Assembly (NCBI RefSeq): GCF_000317535.1
Contig: NC_019757.1
Location: 5,855,501 to 5,919,500 of the forward strand
DNA from: Cylindrospermum stagnale PCC 7417
GTDB taxonomy: Bacteria; Cyanobacteriota; Cyanobacteriia; Cyanobacteriales; Nostocaceae
Direction of reading: 5' to 3'
DNA: 64,000 bases
Below the pieces are notes generated by a model that was not told the DNA's origin, made no database searches, and saw only the letters and a program-made list of their open reading frames with translations. Shown here piece after piece: positions 36,574 through 45,129 of this stretch. Within the stretch, counting starts at the first letter, position 1. Each line of letters starts with the position of its first letter. A program made the translations under genes and the position numbers.

Positions 36574-36927
36574 TTAATCCTCAGAATAAATCTCCTCAAT
36601 ACCCGCATCAATTGCCTCATCTGGAGAGTTAAAGCAACCTTTTAAGCGAGGATATTCAGGATAATCTGGATTTTCCCATTCAAGAGGAAATGAATTTCCA
36701 TACCTCAAAGAAAATGAGTACTTTTGAGAATCAGTAGGGCACAGACAAACATCAACATGATGTCTGCCCTTGTAAGGATTTTTAGATTTCCAAAAACTGT
36801 GTTGTTTCAATGGACGCAGAGTTTGATTGTCTTGCCAAGAGTTGCCACACATATCGCACCACAAAACTAAATCACTGGGGTGCTTTCTATAAACCTCTTT
36901 ACTACCGCACTTAGAGCAAATTGTCAT
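36574..36927 (-). CDS. Zinc-ribbon hypothetical protein
   Basis: A 117-residue protein with an N-terminal zinc ribbon, CSKCGS...LWCDMCGN (two CxxC pairs at about 4-7 and 24-27), and an acidic C-terminus. It begins in a 4-nt ATGA overlap with the large 1028-codon frame, so it is translationally coupled to it. Likely a small nucleic-acid-associated protein of the replication operon. Confidence 0.65.
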   Translation of the reverse strand: MTICSKCGSKEVYRKHPSDLVLWCDMCGNSWQDNQTLRPLKQHSFWKSKNPYKGRHHVDVCLCPTDSQKYSFSLRYGNSFPLEWENPDYPEYPRLKGCFNSPDEAIDAGIEEIYSED

Positions 36928-39900
36928 ACTTTCTCTTTAGCCTTTTTCGGCTTTGAAGATTCAATAAATTCCCTAATTTTAACCACTGGATGGTTGCGTT
37001 CAATCATCTGTTTAACTAGTGGAACTAGACTAACTGGGCAAGCAATAGATTTGTTGCGCCACCTACCATCTTCGTCTTTGTATTCCCATTGGTAACCCCA
37101 CCGCCAATGAGTAATATTATCAGAATCGCGAATTTCAACTTTAGGATAAGAAACAATACAGCCATCCTTGAGTTTCTTATTTTCAATGTATTTGTAAAGG
37201 TGTCCAGATGCTTTTGATTTATCTAGGGTGGAAATTAAAGAGGGGAGCTTATTTTCTTTTTGAATGGCGACAATAGGAACACTAATACACTCGGCTTCGT
37301 TATGAAGTTTAATTAAAGCTTCTTTGGTAGCTCCATTGTAGCTAAAAAAAATAGCCAGTTTATCTTGGTAAGAAATGCGATCGCCACTCTGAAAGTTTGG
37401 CTGCATTTCCCCTAAGAATTCCACCTCATCAGGAAATACCCGAAGGGATTTGTTGTGGTTATCCAATTTTACCCAAAGTTCAGAGCTGTCCGCTGTGTGA
37501 TAACCACAAACATAACCCTGCTGATTTTTGTATTTTTGATGGCTACTAGTTGGCAGTATTCTGCATCGGGTACGCAGGTCAGGTTTTTGTACTCTTGATG
37601 AAGAGCGATCAGCTTCCCTATCACCTAAAAATGCTTGGGGTGCGATGGTGCCCGTATCCAGAGGAGCAGTAGGTTTGGACTCACCAGCTTGTATTTCTAC
37701 CGAGTAAGCAGAAGCTTCAGCCGGGAGATCAATCTTTTCAACATCGCCAAACTGAAACCCGATGTTGTAAAAGCATCCGTCAAACTTGACAAGCACTTCT
37801 CTTTTAGCTTGAAAGACTTTGGTAATAGTCCCAAACTTGCCCTTCAGTTTCCCCCTCTTTTTAACTCTGATTGGGTCACCCTCAGAAAAAGGAGAAGGTT
37901 TATTAGTACAAGCTGATGTTAATTTTTGCGCTAAATCAGACGGGGCGATCGCTAACTCTTGGATCAGAGTTTCATCTCTTTCCCATCTATAAGAATCAAT
38001 CTCACCATCAGCCCAAACAAGGGAAAATAAATTTGGCGAGTGGTGCTGTACTCTACCAATCTGCTCTTGAGGATTAATAATAAACTCTGCGGTTTTGAGG
38101 CTTTCTTGAGTTACAGGCTGAAGGGCTAGCCGGTAAGCGGGAATTTCCAAATTCCACATCCCCTCCTTACCAGCAGCGAAAACTGGTACTGAAAGAATTT
38201 GAACATTTTCTAGCTTCCACGCATACATACCAACTTGCCAATCTCCACACCTGATTTCTAACTCTGACTGTTGAGCAATAAGCTCTGGAGTTATCGGCAA
38301 GCAATCAACTAAGTTCGCAACAGCTACTACTGCTTTAAATGGCAGCTTTTCAAGTGGTGGTAGCAAATCAGCAAATTTTTGATAAAGCTTTTTTGTGTCT
38401 GAGTACTTAGCCCCGGCGTGAATTAATATTTTTCCCCGGTAATTAGTTGGTTTAGATCGGCACTCGAAAAACTTGTGGATACCTATCAGTGAAGCGCGAG
38501 GTTGGCGGACAGTAACAGCTCTAAACCGCTGCTTGTTCTCTAGCTGCGGCGATTGAGTTAAGATACTGGACTCTGGCAACGGCGACGGCTGCGACTCTTG
38601 GATCGAGAAGATTTCCAAGTGCTTGTCTCTGCTTTCTAATAATTCCGTTGCGGCTCTTGACTCCGAGGGGTCGCACCAGGTCTCCGGGAGACTGTACCAC
38701 CCTGAGAGGATAACCGGGTTTAACACCTCTCCTTTCTGAAGCAATTTGCAATTCTTTAAGTCTACCTCTAGCTTGGTCTGCCCAGGAGGCCGCCCTTTCC
38801 CACTCGATGATAAGGCGCTGGGAGACGGCAACCAAAAGTAATCTTTCTCTAAGGAAGGGGGCGCTAAAGTGTCCGCTGGTGATAGTAATCCATTCCGCAT
38901 CGTACCCGCTGAGGGCAAGCTGCCTGAGTAGGTAAGAAAAATAGAGGTTGTTTGTGTCTGGCCTGTAGGGACAGTTAAGAAGCCCTGAGACGTTTTCAAA
39001 GACTGCGAATCTTGGCTGCAATTCTCTAAAAGTTTCGAGGATTGCGGGGAAACAGTCTCGCTCGTCAGATGCTCCGAGTCTTTGACCGTTAATTGAGAAT
39101 GGGGGGCATGGAGGTGAGGCGGTGATAACGTCGATTTCTCTTCCAACAATTGGCTGCCGTCCAACTCTGATTTGTTCTGCAAGCGATCGCACGTCTCCAT
39201 AGTTGTGGATGCTGGGGAATCGTTTTGAGAGAATGTCTGAGCAGAACTCGTTGTTGTCTGCAACTCCAACAAGTTCCCATCCAGCTTGCATTCCTGCAAG
39301 GCAGAATCCGCCGCCAACTCCTGAGCAGAGGTCAAGTTGTTGCATAAGAGTTTTTCCTCTTTAACCAGTTTTAAGTCTTTAACTTGGGCAAAACTATAGG
39401 GAACCTTTAGCCAGCCATCCCACTGCATTGAAAATCCCGATTTACCGACGCTTACAACAGTGCCGCTTCGGTTTTCGCTTTCAGAAAATAGGCGTTCATC
39501 TATGGTGAGGCGTAGCTCATCGCTTTCTTGAATTTCCCCTAAGAAAATGAGGTGAACTTTTTTACTCTTCTCAGAGAAATAATTAATCGAAGTGCCCAAA
39601 TCCACTGCATCGCAGACTTGCGATCGCTTTATTGCTAAAGCAGAGGCTAATTCACTTTTGCTTAAATTTGAGCCATCTGCTAAAAATAGCGCGATCGCTT
39701 GTATATGCAGCCAACTATCATTAAGCAGGTGCAGATACCACATGGGGTTTAGGTACTCTTTTTTGATTTTGGGAGTAGCTAGTATTTCTTTATCGCCCCA
39801 AAATATTGTGTTGCCATCATAGGAGCAATTAACCCCCTCAATCTGCCACTGCTGCGGGTAAATATCCCAAGGGTTGTTACTATGGTTACGAACAACACTG

Positions 39901-40010
39901 TGATTGCTCTCCATATTTTCAGCGGGCCGTAGCTTATCGCTTTCCTCATCAAGGGTGGAAATTTTTACAGCCTTTTTTAAACCCTCACGTTTATTCATCT
40001 TCACCACCAC
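36924..40010 (-). CDS. Large multidomain protein (winged helix-like, ASCH, KOW-like) spanning a nested gene
   Basis: The frame is open for 1028 codons. Residues about 1-220 include a winged-helix-like segment (IAL-FLADGSNLSKSELASALAIKRSQVCDAVD). Residues about 222-497 are Ser/Gln/Pro/Leu-rich and correspond exactly to the DNA of the out-of-frame methyltransferase gene. From about 497 there is an ASCH domain (FRAVTVRQPRASLI...PTNYRGKILIHA). A KOW-like stretch (GDPIRVKKRGKLKGKFGTITKV) is near 715, followed by a C-terminal domain. ASCH domains bind RNA or modified bases. Either one giant protein is made, or an N-terminal protein and a separately started ASCH protein flank the methyltransferase. 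It overlaps its neighbours by 20 and 4 nt. Confidence 0.65.
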   Translation of the reverse strand: MVVKMNKREGLKKAVKISTLDEESDKLRPAENMESNHSVVRNHSNNPWDIYPQQWQIEGVNCSYDGNTIFWGDKEILATPKIKKEYLNPMWYLHLLNDSWLHIQAIALFLADGSNLSKSELASALAIKRSQVCDAVDLGTSINYFSEKSKKVHLIFLGEIQESDELRLTIDERLFSESENRSGTVVSVGKSGFSMQWDGWLKVPYSFAQVKDLKLVKEEKLLCNNLTSAQELAADSALQECKLDGNLLELQTTTSSAQTFSQNDSPASTTMETCDRLQNKSELDGSQLLEEKSTLSPPHLHAPHSQLTVKDSEHLTSETVSPQSSKLLENCSQDSQSLKTSQGFLTVPTGQTQTTSIFLTYSGSLPSAGTMRNGLLSPADTLAPPSLEKDYFWLPSPSALSSSGKGRPPGQTKLEVDLKNCKLLQKGEVLNPVILSGWYSLPETWCDPSESRAATELLESRDKHLEIFSIQESQPSPLPESSILTQSPQLENKQRFRAVTVRQPRASLIGIHKFFECRSKPTNYRGKILIHAGAKYSDTKKLYQKFADLLPPLEKLPFKAVVAVANLVDCLPITPELIAQQSELEIRCGDWQVGMYAWKLENVQILSVPVFAAGKEGMWNLEIPAYRLALQPVTQESLKTAEFIINPQEQIGRVQHHSPNLFSLVWADGEIDSYRWERDETLIQELAIAPSDLAQKLTSACTNKPSPFSEGDPIRVKKRGKLKGKFGTITKVFQAKREVLVKFDGCFYNIGFQFGDVEKIDLPAEASAYSVEIQAGESKPTAPLDTGTIAPQAFLGDREADRSSSRVQKPDLRTRCRILPTSSHQKYKNQQGYVCGYHTADSSELWVKLDNHNKSLRVFPDEVEFLGEMQPNFQSGDRISYQDKLAIFFSYNGATKEALIKLHNEAECISVPIVAIQKENKLPSLISTLDKSKASGHLYKYIENKKLKDGCIVSYPKVEIRDSDNITHWRWGYQWEYKDEDGRWRNKSIACPVSLVPLVKQMIERNHPVVKIREFIESSKPKKAKEKV
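38521..39345 (-). CDS. C5-cytosine DNA methyltransferase, nested out of frame
   Basis: A 274-residue DNA (cytosine-5) methyltransferase that transfers a methyl group from S-adenosylmethionine. Motif I is LDLCSGVGGG (4-13), motif IV ASPPCPPFS with catalytic Cys80, motif VI ENVSG (117-121), motif VIII SAPFLRERLLLVA, and motif X-like ALGNLLDP at the C-terminus. All key motifs are present; the target-recognition region is short. It starts with its own GAGG site and lies wholly inside the 1028-codon frame, offset by two bases. Its DNA seems more GC-rich than its flanks, suggesting transfer. It may protect the element from host restriction. Confidence 0.93.
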   Translation of the reverse strand: MQQLDLCSGVGGGFCLAGMQAGWELVGVADNNEFCSDILSKRFPSIHNYGDVRSLAEQIRVGRQPIVGREIDVITASPPCPPFSINGQRLGASDERDCFPAILETFRELQPRFAVFENVSGLLNCPYRPDTNNLYFSYLLRQLALSGYDAEWITITSGHFSAPFLRERLLLVAVSQRLIIEWERAASWADQARGRLKELQIASERRGVKPGYPLRVVQSPGDLVRPLGVKSRNGIIRKQRQALGNLLDPRVAAVAVARVQYLNSIAAAREQAAV

Positions 40011-40473
40011 CTAAATAAGCTGTTGATGCGGCTGCCCAGTTGTAAGCTTCAGCATTTTGCTTGCGCTGCTGTACTTCTGCTGCATCGTTGGCAGTGCGAT
40101 CGCTCACCCCAGGCATGGCCATATTTTTGGCTAGAGCCTTAATATCAATTTGCCGCTGCACAGTTTCTTTCCAGTCGTTGCGGCTAATCAGGTCTAATTT
40201 TTGGCAAACTCTGAGGTTAAAGCGGGTATCAAAGTTTTGTAACCCCGCGCCACTCCAGCGCTCGTTAAAAGCACCGCAGTTTTGGCAGGCAGGCCATTTG
40301 TCGCGATTTGAGCAATACTTGGGCATTATTAGCCGCGCTAGATGCTGCTGCACAATTCCTGAATCATGACAGCAAAAGCATTGCCAACTAGGGTAGAAAA
40401 TCTCTTTATCTTCCCCTTCCGACTCTGGATTTAGGGGTAAAGGCTCTAATTGGGGTAAATCTTCAAAATTCAT
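39991..40473 (-). CDS. Cys-rich hypothetical protein of the replication operon
   Basis: A 160-residue protein from ATG 40473 (MNFEDLPQLEPLPLNPESEG), chosen because it gives the 4-nt ATGA overlap with the initiator gene; the 40488 start would overlap by 19 nt. Cysteines CFCCHDSG and PACQNCGAFNERW look like a zinc-binding site. The C-terminus is Ala/Gln-rich. It may be a replication accessory factor by position between initiator and the large frame. Family not recognised. Confidence 0.65.
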   Translation of the reverse strand: MNFEDLPQLEPLPLNPESEGEDKEIFYPSWQCFCCHDSGIVQQHLARLIMPKYCSNRDKWPACQNCGAFNERWSGAGLQNFDTRFNLRVCQKLDLISRNDWKETVQRQIDIKALAKNMAMPGVSDRTANDAAEVQQRKQNAEAYNWAAASTAYLGGGEDE

Positions 40474-41237
40474 GAATCTGCCCCCCAAATTAAGTTATTA
40501 GCCTCGGCCCACTTGACAAACTCAAATCTCAGTTTCTCGTTAGGCATATCCTCAGACCGAAATCCAAGGGGCCCAAGCTGCCTAATCTTCTCTAACCATT
40601 CTTCCCGCAGCGGGTGATTTTCCCACTTCTGCGACTGACTGGCAGGAATCTTGCCCCGTGACTTCTCCCACTGCGATCGCAGCTCCTCGAAGTGTGACTC
40701 AATCCACTTCAGGGGAAGTTCTGGAACTCTAGGAAGCTGATTTGCCTTTTTATTGCCAAATTCTAAAAAACTCTCTCTATCGCTGTCTGAGAGAGAGTCT
40801 ATATAGTCTGTATAAGTCTGAATATTCTTAGGGTTTTGAGATGCTTGCTGTGTAAAGGTTTCAGCGTTCTTTGGCGACATCTGTGTCGTTTCGGCGACAT
40901 CTGTGTCGTTTCGGCGACATTGATGACGTTTCGGCGACATTGATGACGTTTCGGCGACATCTGTGTCGTTAGGCGACATCTGTGTCGTTTTTCTTCTGAC
41001 CTTGGCTTTGGTAAATTCAACATCGAAGATTTCATTTTCCTGAATTGTCTTCAAAGCCCTTTGGACGCTGCGGCGGCTGATTCCAATTTCTTCAGCTAAT
41101 TGCGATGTATCAATCTCTAAATCCTTACTGTTATTAAAAGGTAGATGCACACTCAACCAACACCAAACCTTAATCTCTGACTCGTTAAGAGAGAAAATTA
41201 GAGGTAGATCAGATTCTGATAACTTGTAAAATTTCAT
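40470..41237 (-). CDS. Winged-helix replication initiator containing its own iterons
   Basis: A 255-residue protein. The N-terminal domain has a winged helix (EIDTSQLAEEIGISRRSVQRALKTIQENEIF), as in plasmid Rep and phage O-type initiators. The middle (about residues 83-122) is translated from six 20-bp DNA iterons; because 20 is not a multiple of three the repeat is read in changing frames, which shows the DNA and not the protein is conserved. The C-terminal domain has LPLKWIESHFEELRSQWEKSRG and GFRSEDMPNEKLRFEFVKWAEANN. This is the lambda-O arrangement: origin inside the initiator gene. It overlaps the next gene by 4 nt on each side. Confidence 0.75.
   Translation of the reverse strand: MKFYKLSESDLPLIFSLNESEIKVWCWLSVHLPFNNSKDLEIDTSQLAEEIGISRRSVQRALKTIQENEIFDVEFTKAKVRRKTTQMSPNDTDVAETSSMSPKRHQCRRNDTDVAETTQMSPKNAETFTQQASQNPKNIQTYTDYIDSLSDSDRESFLEFGNKKANQLPRVPELPLKWIESHFEELRSQWEKSRGKIPASQSQKWENHPLREEWLEKIRQLGPLGFRSEDMPNEKLRFEFVKWAEANNLIWGADS
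40873..40991. other. Iteron array, probable replication origin
   Basis: Six repeats, five of them directly abutting at 20-bp spacing: GGCGACATCTGTGTCGTTTC at 40873 and 40893, GGCGACATTGATGACGTTTC at 40913 and 40933, a 19-bp copy at 40953 and a last one at 40972. Each contains the dyad CGACA/TGTCG or CGACAT/TGACG. Spacing of about two helical turns puts all sites on one face of the DNA. Confidence 0.8.
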
Positions 41238-41767
41238 GATTCCACCTCTTCAAAAGTTGCAACAACACCAAAGCTTGAAACAGTTGAGCAAATAACCTCT
41301 TGTTTCTCTGGTGTACAGTCACCAAAAAGATGAATTCGTTTAGTATGCTCTGGGAAAAATGCTGAGTATGTAAGAACTTGGCCTAGTGCAGCTTTCCAGT
41401 CAGAAATTTGTTTGACCTCAATAATTTCTGTATCAGTCAGTAAATCAATTCTGCCAATAGTTGTTACAACCTCAGTTTCTCCACCTAATTTAAGCTGAAG
41501 CTGCTTAACTACTTGGCGTTCAGAATTTTCATAAATATCTCGTTTGTATGAATCAGGTAATAATCCAGCACTATCAAGCTTTATAATTGCTGCATAAAAA
41601 GCTGATTTTTTGATGCCTAATTCTTGGCAAATTTCTTTTTGAGACTTAACTGGAAAGTTTGGGAAAATTTTAAAGTAAAAACCGAGCAGTTCTGTTGTCG
41701 TAATCCATCCAGCTTGATAGTGTGCAATGGCTTCATCAAGCGTAATTCTATAGTGCTGCTCAGTCAT
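41234..41767 (-). CDS. PD-(D/E)XK nuclease-like protein with N-terminal helix-turn-helix
   Basis: A 177-residue protein from ATG 41767 (GGAGG 7 nt upstream); the longer frame to 41911 runs through the promoter region. The N-terminal part has a winged-helix pattern (KSQKEICQELGIKKSAFYAAIIKLDSAGLL). The C-terminal part has a restriction-nuclease-like core: IGRIDLLTDTEIIEVKQI (Asp, then E-x-K), then AALGQVLTYSAFFP. It overlaps the initiator by 4 nt and is the first gene of the operon. It may nick or process the origin, or be a free nuclease. Confidence 0.65.
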   Translation of the reverse strand: MTEQHYRITLDEAIAHYQAGWITTTELLGFYFKIFPNFPVKSQKEICQELGIKKSAFYAAIIKLDSAGLLPDSYKRDIYENSERQVVKQLQLKLGGETEVVTTIGRIDLLTDTEIIEVKQISDWKAALGQVLTYSAFFPEHTKRIHLFGDCTPEKQEVICSTVSSFGVVATFEEVES

Positions 41768-41916
41768 GCACCCTCCAAATTTAGAGGAGGGGATGGGGAA
41801 ACGGTTTTTTGTGACATAATATAAAGACAAACGCAAAAGTTCCGCCCCCAATATGCCTAAATAGTGGGGGTGTGATTTATTAGAGAGTCCTGCACCATTG
41901 CAGCCAGTCAAAAACT

Positions 41917-41945
41917 TTGATATAAATAAGATATTACACTAAACT
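41917..41945 (+). promoter_or_regulatory. Candidate promoter of the 41959 regulator
   Basis: TTGATA (41917-41922), 17-bp spacer, TAAACT (41940-41945), 13 bp before the start codon. The leftward operon must be read from the same 190-bp gap, which also holds a CCCCCA/TGGGGG inverted repeat around 41847-41874. Confidence 0.45.
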
Positions 41946-41958
41946 CTTACATAAATCA

Positions 41959-42339
41959 ATGGTTGATCACAGAAAAATCCTAGTGGAAAGTCTCAAGAAG
42001 GCGATCGCTGCTGGAAAATCTGCGGCGCAGATATCGAGAGAAAGTGGCGTGAACGATGCTGTAATTTCCAAGCTTATTTCGGGCAAGCAGCAAGATCTTA
42101 TGACCAGCCACTACTTCAACCTGATTAACTGCCTAGAAGAACCTATCAAACAAGAAGCAATGCGGCGGCTAGGCATCGAAAAAGTAGAAGCCAATGAAAT
42201 AGCAATTTACCTTACAGGCGATGAAATTGCACAGATTGTGCCGCACCTCTCTGGAAACGATAAAGCCAAGATACTAGAGGCGATCGCTCACTCTATGTTG
42301 CTCCAAAAGGCAGAAACAAAGTTAAAAGTACCCGCTTAA
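41959..42339 (+). CDS. Helix-turn-helix regulator divergent from the replication operon
   Basis: A 126-residue protein. KAIAAGKSAAQISRESGVNDAVISKLISGKQQDLM is a Cro/C1-type helix-turn-helix. The C-terminal half is helical and may dimerise it. Being divergent from the initiator operon, it probably controls copy number or lysogeny-like maintenance. Confidence 0.75.
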   Translation: MVDHRKILVESLKKAIAAGKSAAQISRESGVNDAVISKLISGKQQDLMTSHYFNLINCLEEPIKQEAMRRLGIEKVEANEIAIYLTGDEIAQIVPHLSGNDKAKILEAIAHSMLLQKAETKLKVPA

Positions 42340-42428
42340 GTATAAATATTTGTAAATTTCTGCATAAGTACTTTTATCTGAAGGGAGAAAAATAAAAAGC
42401 ACTTTGTAATAGGGTAGGGTATTTTAAA

Positions 42429-42728
42429 TTGACTATCGGGTGGGAAGCCTTGACTACTGAAGAGAAGACTGCACTCTTGCAGCAAATATTCCAGAGTTTG
42501 GATGCAGAGCTAAAGGCCACGGTTATTGCGGAAATGACCAAGTGCATGGACTTAGACACAAAGGCAAAGCTAGTGGCAAAGCTGCTGGGTGGTGAAAATA
42601 CAACCCAAATAGTAATAGGCCAGAATCAAACCACAGCCAAAAACGCCTTTCTATTTAATCTCTCTTCAAAAGAGCAAATGGCAGAGGCGCTAATAGTTGT
42701 CGCTAATGTTCTAAAAGAAGATTCCTAG
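42429..42728 (+). CDS. Small helical hypothetical protein
   Basis: A 99-residue protein starting at TTG 42429 (MTIGWEALTTEEKTALLQQIFQSL). It is mostly amphipathic helix with repeated EEK/AKL segments. It follows the HTH regulator by 89 bp in the same direction. No family recognised. Confidence 0.55.
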   Translation: MTIGWEALTTEEKTALLQQIFQSLDAELKATVIAEMTKCMDLDTKAKLVAKLLGGENTTQIVIGQNQTTAKNAFLFNLSSKEQMAEALIVVANVLKEDS

Positions 42729-42781
42729 CAGAAAATCTAGGATGCCATTACCTATGGTGGGCCTCCTTTTCCATCGCTATA

Positions 42782-42848
42782 TTTCCCTGATTGTATTGGT
42801 GGGAGCGTTTCCCCAAGGAACACTGCAATAATTTTCTTAGGGGAAATG
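42782..42848. repeat. Modular intergenic repeat, copy A
   Basis: About 67 bp starting TTTCCCTGATTGTATTGG and ending TTTTCTTAGGGGAAATG. It is closely similar to 45987-46053 and partly to 45886-45925. It lies in the 274-bp gap before the DUF4157 gene. Confidence 0.85.
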
Positions 42849-43002
42849 AGAAAGGATATTTGACAAGATATTTGGTGGTTTACGCCGTAGGGCACCTGAT
42901 GATTGGTTCGGTGCATTACCTTGTTAACTCACCCTACAATAGGAGGCGATGGCGAAAAGCTCTTGTCGTAGCTGATCGCACTATAAGAGTGGCTATCACT
43001 CT

Positions 43003-44538
43003 TTATTCTCTTTTCCTTTTTCCCAGGGGCTGTAGTTCTTCTCCCTTTCCCTTGGACTCCGTAGGATTCACCTTCTCAATTAGGGCATTGATCACATCCC
43101 AGTTAAGGAAGATGAATTGGCTCACTTGTGCTTGATTTTTTTCTTCTTCCGTTACACCTGTCCCCATTCCCACATCGAGATCCACTCCGTACATTTTAAA
43201 GTACAACAACAATTTGTTATACATCACACCGCCTTGATTGAATCCCTCTTCATTAAAACCCGATGCCAGTATTTCATCATTCTGTGATATTTTCACACCC
43301 TCTTTCATTATCTCCTTCCCTGCCTGTGCCTGCACCGCGTGCGCTTGTAGTTCACTCATGATCTTGTCGTACCACGGGCCACTCCCTCTCACCCTTCCTT
43401 CCTGTGGGCTGCCAACCTTTAAATCATCTATCGCATGTTGCATTTCATGGCACATGGCGATGATCTTACTTTTCGCTACACTTTGCTTTGTCTCTTCGTC
43501 GTAGTTTTCGTCTAATACTCCCACTTTGATTATTCCTTTTTGTCTATCCTCGTCGTAACTGTAACTCGCCGATCCACTTCCTGGTTGCTCGGCAATAACC
43601 AATACTTCTTTCTCCAATTTGGACACCTCCGATAATTGCTGCCTATAGATATCGGGTACTTTCAATCCAAATACTTTTTGGTCACTTCCCTCGGTGTTTA
43701 GGTACTCCGTACCTTTCTCAAACATGATCTTTCTCTGTAGCAACGCTTTTCCTTGCCCATCTCCCTCCGTCCCTTTTCCCTTCTGCTGCACCACATGAGT
43801 CAACTCATGGGCTAACAACTCCTGCCCCCCTCGACTCCCAGGATTATATTCCCCCTGGCGAAAGAACACATCCTCACCTGTGGTAAACGCCTTTGCCTGA
43901 ATCGATTGGTTCAACTGGTCAGATTGAGTATCTGTGTGAACCTTCACTCCACTGAAATCAGCCCCAAACGCCCGTTCCATCGGTTCTTTGATATTTTCTG
44001 TCAGTGGCTGTCCGCTACCCTTTGCCCCCTGGATGGATTCTTCAATATCTGGTGTGGCATCTGTCCCACCTCCAACAGACAGACGTTGCACCATTGACTT
44101 CATTTGCACTCCTTCTTCAGGTATTTCCTGACGCCCAAGAGTACCAGACAGCGGTTTCATTCGCAGTTCTTCTTCAGGTGTTTCCTGACGCTGAACACTT
44201 TCACTCTGAGGGGCATTAATTCGCTGCACCACATCCTGCGCCATCTGATCTGCCTCTTGTTCATACTTATCCCCAGGCTGACCGATGGTGAGCTTCATCT
44301 GAATTCTTGGTGTCCGGGCTGGAGTTGTACGGGGTGTAAGTTTTGAGCCATCTATAAGGCCGCTTTTATACTCATTTACGTCTGACTTTTGAGTCTGTAA
44401 GTTTGGCGTTTGCTGTTGTTGGGGTGTCGCTTCGCTTGGAGGGTAAGCGGCAAAGGGACGCGGTGCAAATTGACTCTTTGCTGGTTTGTCTGAGGAATTG
44501 GAAGAATTTTTAAAAGTTCTGTGCTGTCTGCTATACAT
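43003..44538 (-). CDS. DUF4157 protein with C-terminal zinc metallopeptidase-like domain
   Basis: A 511-residue protein. A disordered Gln/Thr-rich N-terminus carries two RQE-[IT]-PEE repeats. A DUF4157 domain follows (ERAFGADFSGVKVHTDTQS...HELTHVVQQK), whose HExxH zinc motif is near 243. A second zinc-type motif CHEMQHAIDDL near residue 362 marks a C-terminal domain resembling effector-type metallopeptidases. DUF4157 is known to be enriched in cargo of extracellular contractile injection systems, sometimes as a self-cleaving N-terminal module. No injection-system structural genes are in the window. Possible toxin effector. Confidence 0.7.
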   Translation of the reverse strand: MYSRQHRTFKNSSNSSDKPAKSQFAPRPFAAYPPSEATPQQQQTPNLQTQKSDVNEYKSGLIDGSKLTPRTTPARTPRIQMKLTIGQPGDKYEQEADQMAQDVVQRINAPQSESVQRQETPEEELRMKPLSGTLGRQEIPEEGVQMKSMVQRLSVGGGTDATPDIEESIQGAKGSGQPLTENIKEPMERAFGADFSGVKVHTDTQSDQLNQSIQAKAFTTGEDVFFRQGEYNPGSRGGQELLAHELTHVVQQKGKGTEGDGQGKALLQRKIMFEKGTEYLNTEGSDQKVFGLKVPDIYRQQLSEVSKLEKEVLVIAEQPGSGSASYSYDEDRQKGIIKVGVLDENYDEETKQSVAKSKIIAMCHEMQHAIDDLKVGSPQEGRVRGSGPWYDKIMSELQAHAVQAQAGKEIMKEGVKISQNDEILASGFNEEGFNQGGVMYNKLLLYFKMYGVDLDVGMGTGVTEEEKNQAQVSQFIFLNWDVINALIEKVNPTESKGKGEELQPLGKRKRE

Positions 44539-44678
44539 TTACTCAATCCTTGAAGTAGAAGTGTTTACGAGTTATTGCCAGATATTACTGATGATGACTT
44601 CTGCCGCATCTTCACCCAATTTACTGGTACCAACAACCACAGCCGAGTTATCACTTTTCAACAAGAAAACATGAAAGC

Positions 44679-45023
44679 CTATTTTCTTGCCCTTAGTGCC
44701 TGCTGACTCAGTTTCACTACTACCTCTTGGGGTAATGGGTCAATTAGCGCGTCTGAGGGCAGCGATTTAATAAATGCTGTTACCTCCTCCCCACTTTGGT
44801 ACTTCCCCTCAGTCCAGGCATCAGCGATCGCTTTTGCTACTTTATCAGCATCATCCCGTTGGTTGTGGGCGGTGATGCACTGAATGTCTAACCCGGTAAA
44901 GGTAATCCAGGTCTGCCAGCGTCCCGTGACTGGATGCTGCACTATACCTGTGCTAATTTCGTTCTCTTCAAGTGCTTGCTTCCGGCTGCGACCAAATTCT
45001 TTATTAAATAATTTCTTAACCAT
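44679..45023 (-). CDS. Hypothetical protein
   Basis: A 114-residue basic protein (MVKKLFNKEFGRSRKQALEENEISTGIVQHPVTGRWQTWITFTGL). No signal peptide and no recognised domain. It lies upstream of the DUF4157 gene on the same strand with a 140-bp gap; a chaperone or immunity partner is possible but unsupported. Confidence 0.6.
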   Translation of the reverse strand: MVKKLFNKEFGRSRKQALEENEISTGIVQHPVTGRWQTWITFTGLDIQCITAHNQRDDADKVAKAIADAWTEGKYQSGEEVTAFIKSLPSDALIDPLPQEVVVKLSQQALRARK

Positions 45024-45129
45024 AGTTTTGAACAGTAGGTGCTGTTCTATTATTCCACTAAGAATTGCGGGAGAAGGAGATAATACTCCCCCTCGACCTA
45101 ACTGTACCCCGTATTGGGTTTTTTGACTG

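Noticed and set aside
40873-40991. Possible CRISPR array
   Set aside because: The 20-bp repeats abut each other with no variable spacers and lie inside a coding frame; they fit iterons.
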